NCBI RefSeq assembly: GCF_003573695.1
Contig: NW_020621936.1
Coordinates: 12,958,001 to 13,022,000 of the forward strand
Origin: Papaver somniferum
Lineage: Eukaryota; Streptophyta; Magnoliopsida; Ranunculales; Papaveraceae
DNA: 64,000 bases
Direction of reading: 5' to 3'
Of the stretch, positions 10,801 through 21,591 are shown piece after piece. The notes beneath the pieces are model-generated. The model ran no database searches. It saw nothing but the letters and a program-made list of their open reading frames with translations, and was not told the origin of the DNA. The position numbers and the translations under genes are program-made. Each line of letters starts with the position of its first letter. Within the stretch, counting starts at the first letter, position 1.

Positions 10801-13519
10801 ATTATATCTCGTGGGGAAGGGTAGCCATCGATTATGGCCACACCATGTTGATGCCTGGCAATGACATAGTGACGTTTTTATTGTATGCCAGAGGCACTAC
10901 GGAATGGCTGACATAGTTCGTGCATGCCAGTGGCACAGAAGTGCAAGTGGCACCTGGCGTAGCCATGGCCACTAGATTTAGGCTCATCTCGGCTGGTCGC
11001 CTAAAACTTGCTACAAGTCTGTCAGTTCGGTGGCGAACTTGGATGGCCGAGATTGCATCTCATGAGAAAGGGTAGCCATTGATTATGGCCACATCTTGTT
11101 GGTGCCTGATAATGGTACAATGGCGCCTTTAGCGCATGGCTGGCATAGTTCGTGCATGCCAGTGGCACGGTGGAATGGCTTTCATAGCATGTGCTTGCTA
11201 GCGGCGTGATGGTGCAAGTAGCGCTTGGCGTAGTCATGGTCACTAGATTTTGGCACATTGGTGTTAGACTCCAATGTGGTGTGGCAACATCAGTTTCAGT
11301 GAACACATCAATCCCAATGCTCTGTGGAACATTACCTGGCTTGGTTGGCGTAACAACTTTTGCTAAATTAGGGTTTGGCATGCCGAAACCCTAATTAGCG
11401 CATATGGAATGTTGCATGCGGTAGATGGTCGTGGCATGGCATTTTATACAAACGGTGCCAGAGTCATGCCAGAGGAGCCATAGGCAGGCCACCATGTAGA
11501 ACAGTCACATGAGCAAATATTTCCACGAGTGGTTGTGGTGTGGCGCCTTTTTTAGGGTTTCCTAAGTCCGCACGGCTTGTGGCATGTTGTGGGCCCGAGG
11601 CGGCATAGTTTTGTGCCACGATTAGAAGTTAGGGTTCCATCCACCGCCACTAGAGCAGGGCCGCGCTTAGGGTTAGGCTAGCCAAAATTGAAGTCTGTTG
11701 TGATGTTGGTCACGAACAGAGAGTGGGTTGGTACGTTTTGGCATGCTGTCGCGGTAAGTGGCACGTTTGGCATGTGTACTTGGCATGCCCGTTTGGCATG
11801 TGCGGCTGGCATGCTCGTTTTGGCATGTTGGCGCGGTTTTGGGAAGCCAACTTAGTATGGCGACTTCTTGACACAATTTTCACCTCTTTTAAAGCTGTGG
11901 AAGGTTTGGAGCAACCTGATTGGTCAATAAAAGTAGGGGGCGGCCAAGCACGGGCGTGGCCACACTTTTGGTGCGCGTGGTAGGTTTAATGTGACCTGAT
12001 TGGTCGATGGGGAATATGGACGACAAGTTTGGGCCCAGCCGAAACTCATGGAAGTGCGGTAGGTTTCAAGCGACCTGATTGGTCGACAAAGGAACTAGGG
12101 CCGGTTGGGTAGCATAGGGAGTGGTCAAGTGGCGCCAGCTAGCGTATGGCATGGCCACGCTCCCTCTTATTGCGGCTCCTACTCCGCGGTTCCGTTATTT
12201 TCTGTTTTCTGATTTTGGGTAGGACTTTGCACCTACTAATCCACGACGGATCAATTGCTTAGTTGTTTAAGCATAATCTCGACCAACGTGGCCTAATATA
12301 CTGCGCAGGGCGCAAAAACCCTAATTTTTGCAAATTAGTTAGATTCATGTATTTTGTGATTATCACAAAATTGATTGAATTCTAGGTGTTGACACAAAAT
12401 TCTTTATTTACAGAGTGCAGTATGCTTTCTGACTGAGTATTTCGTGCAAGGACCTTAACCTTTGATACTTGGAAATTTGTGCTACTATGCTGCGAGTGAA
12501 CACAAATCCGTCATGCCATACCAATATTAAGGGTTCTGTCGGGGAACATAACACAGGAAAAGTACTCAGAGGGTCTTATATTAGGGAATTACATAAGAAA
12601 GGTGTTGAAATTTACAGAGTATCTGGGATTGTTGCTACATGCACCAGTCTGGATAAATTTCATGTAAATACATTGAACGACTCAATAAATGTGCCACTAG
12701 AGAGGTTGACACTCATCACTTTTACATGGCTCTGTTTCTTTGCAGAGTGACGGTACATTAAATTCAAGGTTTTACAAATTTAACCCTGAACTAAAAACCA
12801 CCATCAACATTTGGGATTAAAGGTATTGATTTCAAAATCTTATGATTACTTTGGGTAATTGAACATAAGATAGATCTAAGAACCTGACGAAGGAGTTTAT
12901 GTTAAGATAAACATAAGAGCCTTTGTCCGACTCATATCACTTGGTTGAAGAGAGTTGATACCAAACAGATTTGTTGTTCCTTTACTGTTTGGAATACGAA
13001 CCAAAGGAATTGTTCCAAGTACGTGACTTATTTATAAGTTGGAGGTGTGGGAATACAGACGGAACTAGGTGAACTATAGGTTTAGTTGCTTGGTCTCAAC
13101 TATACGAAGTTGGTTTATTTTGTATAACGGCTTAATCCTGAGAGTATTCAATTCTGGACAAGGTCCCGGGGTTTTTCTACATTTGCCGGTTTCCTCGTTA
13201 ACAAAATCTTGCTGTGTCATTACTTTTATTTTCCACATTATAATTTTTTTATTATAATTAAAGTAAATTACACAAACGTTAATTTTTATATACATGATAA
13301 GCAATCCTATTGTGTTTGGTTAAGTCCGAACCTTTGTATCAAGTAAACATACTTCGTTGTTGTATTGTCTTGATGTCGTATACATAAATGATAACACGAA
13401 GTGTGAATCGATTAGTTGTATTGTCTCGACTCAGTCCATAGACAATCAATTTCCGAGAAAGGACTTATAGGAAGGAAAAGTTTTAGCTTGAGGTATATTT
13501 GGGTACCCTCGTCTTTTCA
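7867..13519 (+). repeat. Element X 3' LTR, interrupted by a Z solo LTR
   Basis: The two parts, 7867-9993 and 12810-13519, are co-linear with the 5' LTR. Removing the 9994-12809 insertion and one 5-bp duplication restores an LTR of about 2.83 kb. The uninterrupted 5' LTR serves as an empty site for that insertion, near 3330. The LTR ends TCTTTTCA at 13519 and is followed by the TSD AGCTT. Confidence 0.9.
9994..12809 (-). mobile_element. Solo LTR of the Z (LARD-like) family
   Basis: This 2.8-kb segment begins TGTTTGTGGG and ends CATCAACA on the plus strand, which are the ends of Z LTRs at 16067-18687 and 27612-29672. It has no PBS, PPT or internal DNA. Its flanks are CTTGG (9989-9993) and TTTGG (12810-12814), a 5-bp TSD with one mismatch, and the empty site survives in the X 5' LTR. 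A solo LTR forms by recombination between two LTRs of a full element. A degenerate TATA (10375-10382, minus) and a 250-bp direct duplication (10730-10980 and 10980-11230) lie within it. Short ORFs here are not credible genes. Confidence 0.88.
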
Positions 13520-13974
13520 AGCTTGTACATGTGTTGTGAGTTTGCCTAAATTAAGTGGCACCTCACTTACGAGTGGATATCCGGAAGACCGTCCCATACC
13601 CACACGTTGGCAACTGGCCAAGGGTGTGCGTCGTCAGGCCCGGCTAGCATCCCACTTATGAGTGGCAACGATGACCGTCTGGGACGGTGGGCAACTGGAT
13701 CCTGTTCCACACAGTACTGCGCTAAAATCCTGTCATTTCGATGACATCACCAACCTTGTGAACCTTAGGGACTTCTGAGTGTGTAGTATGGGATGCAAAT
13801 TTAGAATACCTTGTTGAGATATCCTTTTGGCACTGACCAATTGAGATTCTTGGTGACTTTGTGGACTCTTTTGGATTCCTGGGCAGGCGGGATGGGACGT
13901 TTGCTTAGAAGGTTTAAATTGATGTTCATGACAACTTGAAGAGACCCGTGATTTTTGAGCATCTAAGGTGAGTA
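13520..13974 (+). other. Element Y internal DNA, right part
   Basis: This segment is flanked by the X insertion and the Y 3' LTR. Together with 1076-1196 it makes an internal domain of only about 0.57 kb. It contains an inverted CACTTACGAGTGG-type motif and no credible ORF. The tract before the LTR, AAGGTGAGTAT, is a weak PPT candidate. Confidence 0.7.
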
Positions 13975-15734
13975 TTATAACACCCCGTGTTTTTGGCATG
14001 GCGCATGCTAAAAGATGCGCCATGGCCTGGGATGAAGCTTCATCTCAATCTTCGTTGCGTGTTAAGAGGAACATTGGCCTAGAGACAATATTGCATCAAA
14101 TGATGCATTAGGCCGGTTGAGAGGATGTCCTAGAACAAAGTAGCACCAAAATGGCGCAATACGCAGGTCATTGGCCTATGGCTAATATCGCACCACAATA
14201 ATGTAACAGGCCAGAGCAGTCTGGCCTTAAAAATGGACAGCCAACATGGCTGGACATTGGGTTGGCAACAAACAGCCAACATGGTTGGACATCGGGTTGG
14301 CAGCGGACAACCAACATGGCTGGACATCGGAGTTGGCAACGGCAGTGAGAAGCCATCTTGGCCGGTCATTCAGAAATTCATGGCAACAACCATGAATAGT
14401 GAAGCAAGCATGTAAATATGCTCCCCTTTCCATACTTGTATAAATTCCATTAAGACATATACAGGGAGGGGTACTTGGTTGAAGGTGAAAATACGGACCA
14501 TGCACCAAGTAAGATAACCTTAGAGATGTACATTCATTACGGATGGATATTGGAGTGACCTATGGGCCAATGATGGAAGTACAACCATCATGGCCCTTCA
14601 CGGGACCTGGCTCAGGAAATGTTCAGCCGTCATGGCCGGGCATTAGAACTGGCCTGTGAGCCAGAATTGAATGTACATCCATCAAGAACGTACATCGTAG
14701 TTGTCCAGGGTGGTGAGGTGAATCCATCACGGCCTGGGGATTTGATGAATGATTCTTGGTCCCCCAATCAAAGTTGTAAAAATGTCTTTTAAACATATAT
14801 AGGGAGGGGTAATTGGTTGAAGGTACATATGCGGGCCATGTACCAAGTAAGCTTATAGCTTAGTCGGAAGAGTATAAATGATGCCTAAGGCTCATTTATA
14901 GTTGCGTAGCCTCGCGAAGAGAGCATTTGATGCTTGGGCATCGTTATGCCATATTTCAGACCAAACATGCATCACTTGGATGTATTTTGACGGAACGACC
15001 TATACGGACTAGGCCATTTCCATTATTGCTTGGCCACGGCCCTGCAAACTAGTTGGCTTAAGTTGCTTGTCACTTCTGGATGAACTGCGGTCTGTGCTTG
15101 ATCCCTTTAGAGTAGGGAAGGGTACGTAGGCAGCCGCAATGAGTTGTAGCATTGCCAGTCCAGCATGTTGTCGCTCATATCATCTAATTGTGAGATGATT
15201 GCGGCATTTTGGCCTCTCATATCATCTGGCTCGGTAGCTCGACACAAGAGATGATTGTGGCCATACTTGATGATACTAGTTACATTCCATCCCTTGGATG
15301 CTCATACTTACTATCAAGCCATTTGACTTAGGCATGTACCAATGACGCATTGGGCATGGCCTAGAAAGTAAGATAGATCGATATGCAAGTTAGCGGAGCT
15401 TGCATAAGCCTAAGGGAGATGGAATTAGGCCGTCAATGGCCTATGTGAAAGTCCAAGCATGCCTTATGCCTGGTCAGCACTCAAAAGCCAATGACGCATG
15501 TTGGATGTATCTGCCATAGCCTCTATGGCTTTGAACCCTTCGCAGAACAAGGGTAAGTTGGAACGATGTGGAAGCTAAAACAGCTGCATCATGCTCCTCG
15601 AGCATGCTTGCAAGGGCAAATGAACGTACTTTTCCCTAGATTTAAGGCCCGGATCGTAGCTTCATCATGGCGCATCGGGAAAGTTACGGCCTGCGGGGCA
15701 ACGCGCCAAAGGCGTAATTTTCCGGTCCGTCACA
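13975..15734 (+). repeat. Element Y 3' LTR
   Basis: Its last 1,075 bases match 1-1075. It starts about TTATAACACCCCGTG and ends GGTCCGTCACA. The exact first base (13975 or 13976) is uncertain because the matching start lies off-window and the TG terminus seems mutated. It contains three copies of a 35-bp unit (CCAACATGGCTGGACAT...) starting near 14241, 14276 and 14311, and a TATA-like box near 14873. The bases GAGCA at 15735-15739 should be the right half of the Y TSD. Confidence 0.82.
14236..14345. repeat. 35-bp tandem repeat, three copies, in Y LTR
   Basis: The motif CCAACATGGCTGGACAT recurs at 14241, 14276 and 14311, a constant 35-bp step. This region of the other Y LTR lies outside the window, so its copy number cannot be compared. 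Confidence 0.75.
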
Positions 15735-16066
15735 GAGCATTTCCAGGAATTATGAAAAACGATTTGGGTATTTATTGCATATCTTAAGAATATTTCGGCT
15801 TTGGAAATTCCTTGGTGTCCAAACATCCCTGGTCTATAAATATCCAAGTTTGCATTCCGAGCAAACTATTCTAAGAGCCAGCAAAACTACCTTGTTGTGT
15901 TGTTACTGGTGGAGCTGTCTATTCGGAGAGGAAAGTACCCTAATTAGGCGAAATCTCTTACAACCGCTCGTTTAAATACTTCGATGGGATTAAGAATCTC
16001 TACGAGTACCGTTGGTGGGAAACTACATAATTGCAGTATTATTAGTTTTCGATTTGATTTGATTGA
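15735..16066 (+). repeat. Old fragment of an X-family LTR
   Basis: This segment is co-linear with about 2580-2930 of the X 5' LTR, including the TATA box region and GCAAACTA..., but is more diverged. Y interrupts it on the left and outer Z on the right. It is the oldest sequence layer in the window. Confidence 0.8.
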
Positions 16067-16441
16067 TGTTTTGGGGTAAAAACTGATTCTGTTGTTTTTG
16101 GTAAATTTGGGTGTTGATGAGAAACAAATTCAAACCCTAAACAAATGTCATGCACAGGAGTACTTTTAGATTCGAGAGATCAATTTGTAAGACTCTAGTC
16201 TAAACCAAGAAATGGTCGTTCCAGATTCAATTCGGTCACAAAGTGAAGGAGAAGGGTTGATCTTAGGGAGGGAAGCGAAGAAGGTGTTTGAGATCAGAAT
16301 GTTGAATTATGAAGGTGTGGATGTTTTATGACTTGTATCAGAATGTGGAACCGGCTTGCAGAAAGTAAGCTATCAGTTCTTGGTGTTTTCTGGATACTTG
16401 TATTAATAACACTTGTGTTGTGTTGAAATAGGTTGAAATCC

Positions 16442-16449
16442 TATTTATA
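16442..16449 (-). promoter_or_regulatory. TATA box of Z LTRs
   Basis: TATAAATA on the minus strand, in the context CTTGTATAAATAGG. The same box is found at matching positions in the other Z LTRs: 21961-21968, 27981-27988, 53871-53878 and 62252-62259. The solo LTR has a degenerate form at 10375-10382. Its distance from the LTR end fits a U3/R boundary on the minus strand. Confidence 0.65.
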
Positions 16450-17219
16450 CAAGTAATGTTCGAACGCACCCTGATCTCGTACGTAGTGGAGGAAGTTAGG
16501 TAGTGGAGAAATGGGGTTGTGCAAAAGGTGGTGATCATCACGTTTCCATTATGAGGGAAGACTGGTCACCTTTCACCCACTACTCTCATTGTTGTTAACC
16601 GTCCGTCCTTTCCTGACACTTTCTCGTAATGGGCGTGTTGCACGCCGCACGTTGTAAACCGCCAGACCAATACCCAAGTGAGCATCCCCCAGTTTGTGAC
16701 ATGTTTAATGTCTCGAGTATATTCGTGGAAAATATGCAGCAGATTGCTGAGTGGGTCTTGTGTGCAAGACCTAGTTATTCTGACCAATCGCGCGCAAACT
16801 CGGCGTCGGGTAATCATGTGTGGCGATCTAAGTCATGAGACTTGCCGCAATAAATAGTGTGTGACGCTATTAAGTTAGTCTTGGTTGGTCGTCTAAGATT
16901 TAATCTAGGCCGGTCAATTCGGATGGCAAAGTTGGACGACCGAGATTGTAATTTATGGAAGAGGGTGGCTGTTGATTATGGCCACATCTCATTAGCGCCC
17001 GCCAGTAGCATAGTGGCGTAATAGCGCGGCCACTATATCTTGGCATGTTGGTGTTAGATCCAAATATGACCCAACAATATTGACTCTAGTTGTCGTATCA
17101 AACTTAATGCCTTAGGTGGCATTATTTGGCATGGGACGGCATAGCGGTCTTAATCAAATTAGGGTTTGGCATGTAAAAGCCCTAATTAGTGTGTGCGGCT
17201 ATGTTGAAGCGAAGAACAC

Positions 17220-17965
17220 TGGGTGTTGGCCCGGTTTGGCTTTATTTAATGCGTGTGGAGGGTTTAGAACGACCTGATTGGTCGATAGAAAGGGGTCCGG
17301 CAAGCAGCATGGGCCCGACCTCATTCTAAGTGTGTGTGGCGCATTTAGAGCGACCTGATTGGTCGATGGAAAGGGGACCGACAAGCAGCATGGGTCCGGC
17401 CTCATTTTAAGTATGTGTGGTGAATTTAGAGCGACCTGATTGTTCGATGGAAAGGGGGCCGGAAAGCAGCATGGAGCCAGCCTCATTCTAAAAGCATGTG
17501 GAGCATTTAGAGAGACCGGATTGGTCGATGGAAAGGGGGCCGACAAGCAGCATGGGGCCTACCTATATTATAATTGCATGTGGCGCATTTAGAGCGACCT
17601 GATTGGTCGATGGAAAAGGGTCCGGCAAGCAGCATGGGGCCGGCCTCATTCTAAATGCATGTGGCACATTTAGAGCGACCTGATTAGTCGATGGAAAGGG
17701 GGCCGGAAAGCAGCATGTGGCCGGCCTTATTCTAAATGCATGTGGCGCATTTAGAGCGACCTGATTGGTTTATGGAAAGGGATCCGGCAAAAAGCATGGG
17801 GCCGACCTCATTCTAAATGCATGTGGCGCATTTAGAGTGACCTGATTGGTCGATTGGAAAGGGGGCCGACAAGAAGCATGGGGCCGGACTCATTCTAAAT
17901 GCATGTGGCACATTTAAAGCGACCTGATTGGTCGATGGGAAAGGGGGGCCGGTAAGGGAAACATG
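17220..17965. repeat. 81-bp tandem array, about nine copies, in outer Z 3' LTR
   Basis: The core GCGACCTGATTGGTCGATGG recurs at a step of about 81 bases (for example near 17351, 17432, 17513 and 17595). The period is a multiple of three, so repetitive peptides appear in the minus frames. A related array lies at 63075-63690. Confidence 0.88.
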
Positions 17966-18687
17966 GAGCGTGGCCATTCGGCTACAGGTGGTTCCTGTTA
18001 GGGCGAACCGGCCAGCCATGTGGCGCGGCCGCGCCTCCTCTTGTTGCTGCTCCTATTTGCTGTAACTCCTCTTTTATTTCTTGCTTTTTGATTTTTGGTA
18101 GGACTTTGCTCCTACTAGTCCATGGAGGATTAATTTCCTAGCTTACCTAGGTTTGGTCTCGACCAATAGGGTTCGAGATATTGCGTAGGGCGCAAAAACC
18201 TAATTTTTTCAAATTGATAAATTAGGTTAAAGAACTGAATTTTGCGGGTTGCCGAAAAGTCAATCAATTTTGGGTGAATTTTGCATACTGATACAAAAAA
18301 TCATTAATTTAATATCAAAGAGCAGCATAACTTTGCGTGCCTCTGATTGAGTACTTGCACACGCATCTTAATCGTGACACTTCGGGAGATTCATGCGACT
18401 CGGCTGGGAGCGAGCATTAGTCGTCATGTCATGTCAGTATTAAGAGTTCAACTGGGGAACATGGCTTATAATAAATACTTAGAAATTTACAGAATATTTT
18501 TGGTTGTTGCTACACGTACCATTCTGAATAAATTTCATATAAATATACTGAATTTCTCAATACATATGTAAGTAAAGAGGCTTGGGAACTCATCACTTTT
18601 GAATGGCTCAATCTTCTTTGCAGAAAGACGGCGCATTAAATACAAGGTTTTAAAATTTTATCCCTGAACTAAAAACCACCATCAATA

Positions 18688-18701
18688 TTAAGTCCCCTGC
18701 T
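18688..18701 (-). other. Polypurine tract of outer Z
   Basis: On the minus strand AGCAGGGGACTTAA directly precedes the 3' LTR. The identical tract lies beside the middle inner LTR at 29673-29686. Confidence 0.85.
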
Positions 18702-21591
18702 TAGTACGTAACAATGACATTGTTGCGAGGTAAGCACTAGATGGTGACAGACGAGGATAAAAATCGAAAAGGTGAGACATGTAGAGGTTACCAGGAAAAG
18801 TTTGATTGACCTTTGGCAATAGTTCCGCGCGGCTGCTGATTCTTCATACCGGCCCGCTGCTAGTTCGTCCATGGAGCGTTGGTGCCGCGGGCCCAGCTAT
18901 CTTTCTCCGTGCATGGTCTAAAAGGAAACCTTCCTTCTGTCCGTTCGTAATAAAAAGGGGTATAGACCCTCTTCTATTTTTTTCGCTCGTCCGATTCCGT
19001 GCTTTCGTCTGCAGCAGCCGGGTCCTCTTCGTCAATGTCAGCAACTCGATCACAAGCGTGCCAATTGTTAGTGACAATGTATGTTCATACTGTCTTCGTA
19101 TTTTAGCTGTGAGTGCAATATCCATGAGTAGTTGATCAAACTTGGACATTTGGCTCGGTGTAAATGACTTTATTTGTTAGCGGTGGTAGAGAGAGCGTCA
19201 ACGGAAACAAAGCAATCTTCAATAGTTATAATCAACATCAAGGCGAGCCAGGAGAACTCAAGGTAGGTGTTGTTTTCTCTTTTGCGCATGTAGCCACCCA
19301 ACAGTACCATCGATCTTCTCCAGAATGTGTAACAAGGTTCTGACTCCAGAAGAATGAGTATCTAAGCTATCTAGTAGATTTCAAAGTTTACCAAACTTCA
19401 TTGCAATCCTGGGGTGGATGGATGAAATATATGTTCGGCAATGATCATGTCAAGGCTAATCTTGGAGAGTGTAGATGCATTGTTGATCCGTCCTTGACTT
19501 AAAGTTATTTGGTGCCTAGATTGCTGAGCCGAAATTAGAATGTTCTTTAAACTCTTGAGCATTGAACGGAATGAATATTTATTCTGGCTCTTTATCTCAT
19601 AGGCTCATTCTTGCCCTTCTGATTACGATGACAATATGCTTGGAATGCTTGTATTAGATGGGACGTGATTTGGAAGTCCCCAGTTGCGCTTCTTTTTGAT
19701 CACTAGAGTTGTATTTTGAGTCTTTGATGCACGTGTACGGCTTCATGTTGAGAAATTCCTGTGGCTCGTAAAGATTTGACAGTAATGATGTTGACATCAA
19801 AAATAACCTGGTTGAGGAACGTGAAGGCATCCCATGCTGGCAGTCCCCTTGTGTAATTATCCTGAGCTTATTTTCTCCTGAAAGACGTACTTCCATTGCA
19901 TTTGCTGGTAAGGTGGTTGACGAATTGACGAAAGTGACAATATTTTGGATCCGTCATTTGTTAATCAATGGGTGGGAGTCTCATTTGATAAACTTGTACT
20001 GTATCCGAACTTCTGGTAGCCCACGCACCCCTTCCATAGTAAATTGGAAATAAACACCGAATCTGAATTTGTCAACGATGTGGTTGTTGATGCGCAGCTT
20101 CGTGCAGGCCTTGGGTACGCGGTGCTGAGTTCTGAGTAGGTGATGTGGCAGACATGATGCGGTTGGTCTGTGTGGGTTTGCTGAGGCATTGAAGCGGCTT
20201 CAGCTTCTGGAGAGAACATTGAAGCGGCTTCTGGAGGAACGTTGAAGCGGCTTCTGGAGAGAACGTTGAAGCGACGGCTTCTGGAGCGAACGTTGAAGCG
20301 ACGGCTTCTGGAGCGAACGTTGAAGCGACGGCTTCTGGAGAGAACGTTGAATCGAGGCGGCTTCTGGAGCTAACGTTGAAGAGGATTCTAGAGTGAACGT
20401 TGAAGCTAAGCGGCTTCTGGAGAGAACATTGAAACGACTTCTTCTAGAGAGAACGTTGAAGCGGCTTTTGGAGCGAACGTTGAAGCGTCTTCTGTAGCGA
20501 AACGTTGAAGCAAAGTGTCTTCTGGAGCGAACGTTGAAGCGGCTCTTGGAGTGAACGTTAAAGCGTCTTATGGATCGAACGTTGAAGCGGAGCGGCTTCT
20601 GGAGAGAACGTTGAAGGGGCTCCTGGAGCGAACGTTGAAGCGGCTTCTGGAGCGAAACGTTGAAGCGGAGCGGCTTCTGAAGAGAACGTTGAAGCGTCTC
20701 CTGGAGCGAACGTTGAAGCGGAGCGGCTTCTGGAGAGAACGTTGAAGCGTCTCCTGGAGAGAACGTTGAAGTGACTCCTGGAGCGAACGATATGGCATAT
20801 GGGAAGACGGCACACAAATAGTGTTGGTCGGAAAGTCGTGTTTTCTCCTCATGGAAAATAATACGCTTCTTCTGTTTGATTTTCCCTTGCAACTCTTAGA
20901 GTCTTGACGGTTACAATGTTGAAGTCGGAGGCTGCGTCAATCAGATATTGTCAAGCTCGACCTCTTTCAAGTGAGAAGTGGTTAGGAGTCCCCAGTTTCA
21001 TCTATCAGTCATACTTTCCACGAGAGATGGGTGTTTGGGAACGGCTTCTCTGGTGATTCCAAAAACGAGAGATGTGTTCACGAGCGTTACAGGTACCGTC
21101 ATAAAGGGAAAATTAAGGAGAAAAGTATCCCCTTGGGAGAGGAAGTCTTTGCACATCAGGAGGATAAGGAGGTTGATGCTGGTGCATGCCCGCCGGGTTC
21201 TCTTTGCCACGATTTTGGAGAAGTCGTTCTAGATCCTCACGTGTGATAAAATTGGATTGTCGATTCCTTTCCAATGGGCGTTCAGGAGCAACGCGAGCCT
21301 CTTCATCTATAAAGGTGCATCCTGCTAAAATGCTTACGCCGGGGGTATTAAAAGTATTCCTTGTCAGCTCCATCTAGGGTTGACGTGACTCTTGCGGTAG
21401 CCGCTCCATTAGTGTCTTGAGGAAAATAAGTATCTATTTCTGGGTTGTGTCCATGTCTGTCTGAGCCTTAGCGAGAACTTCTTGTCTTTCCATCAAATCA
21501 ACAATGGTAATAGAGGGTTGGCTTCCTCTGGCTCATCCAGCCTCTCGTTCTGATGGATGAGTGGCAATAGCTCTGGTAGCAATTGGGGGAG
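18702..21591 (-). other. Outer Z internal DNA, PPT-side part
   Basis: This is 2.9 kb of non-coding DNA broadly co-linear with inner Z internal DNA (about 23400-26000 and 49900-52250), with many substitutions and indels. It ends with ATTGGGGGAG, where the inner Z element inserted. It contains the repeat array at 20200-20790. I find no retroviral motif in any frame. Confidence 0.75.
20195..20790. repeat. Array of imperfect 24-bp units
   Basis: Variants of TTGAAGCGGCTTCTGGAGCG, with units of about 24 bases and some 21 or 27, repeat some two dozen times. Because most units are multiples of three, long low-complexity ORFs occur on both strands. I do not consider them genes. Shorter, more diverged versions are at about 24985-25265 and 51255-51535. 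Confidence 0.85.

Larger units (their letters stand above)
1197..13519 (+). mobile_element. Element X: non-autonomous LTR retrotransposon inserted in Y
   Basis: Two 2.8-kb direct repeats (1197-4020; 7867-13519 less an insertion) flank 3.85 kb of internal DNA. A tRNA-iMet PBS follows the 5' LTR and a PPT precedes the 3' LTR. The 5-bp TSD AGCTT is perfect (1192-1196 and 13520-13524). The LTR begins TGTTAGAGC, changed to TATTAGAGC in the left copy, and ends CTTTTCA. No protease, RT, RNase H or integrase motif is present, so movement would need enzymes from a relative. The arrangement resembles Ty1/copia elements with long LTRs, but lineage cannot be settled without pol. Confidence 0.9.
16067..18687 (-). 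repeat. Outer Z 3' LTR
   Basis: On the minus strand it begins TATTGATGGTGG (TG changed to TA) and ends CCCCAAAACA. It is 2.6 kb and co-linear with 61878-64000. A minus-strand TATA box (TATAAATA) is at 16442-16449. An 81-bp tandem array occupies about 17220-17960, and a degenerate AATTAGGGTTT hairpin sits at 17157-17187. ORFs within the array are repeat artefacts. Confidence 0.88.

Noticed and set aside
13069..13304. Overlapping ORFs of 62-76 codons on both strands in the X LTR
   Set aside because: They lie in non-coding LTR DNA, are not shared as open frames with the other LTR and resemble nothing I know.
13970..15739. Y right LTR as a solo LTR with TSD GAGTA/GAGCA
   Set aside because: The matching 5' LTR with PBS at 1-1095, and interior DNA on both sides of X, make a two-LTR element more likely; GAGTA is then part of the weak PPT region.
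17199..18019. Minus-strand ORFs with PFPSTNQVALN repeats
   Set aside because: They arise from the 81-bp array, whose period is a multiple of three. They recur in the outer Z 5' LTR with different breaks.
20200..20892. 230-codon minus-strand ORF rich in RSLQKPLQ repeats
   Set aside because: It is produced by the 24-bp tandem repeat, and similar ORFs appear in other frames and on the other strand.
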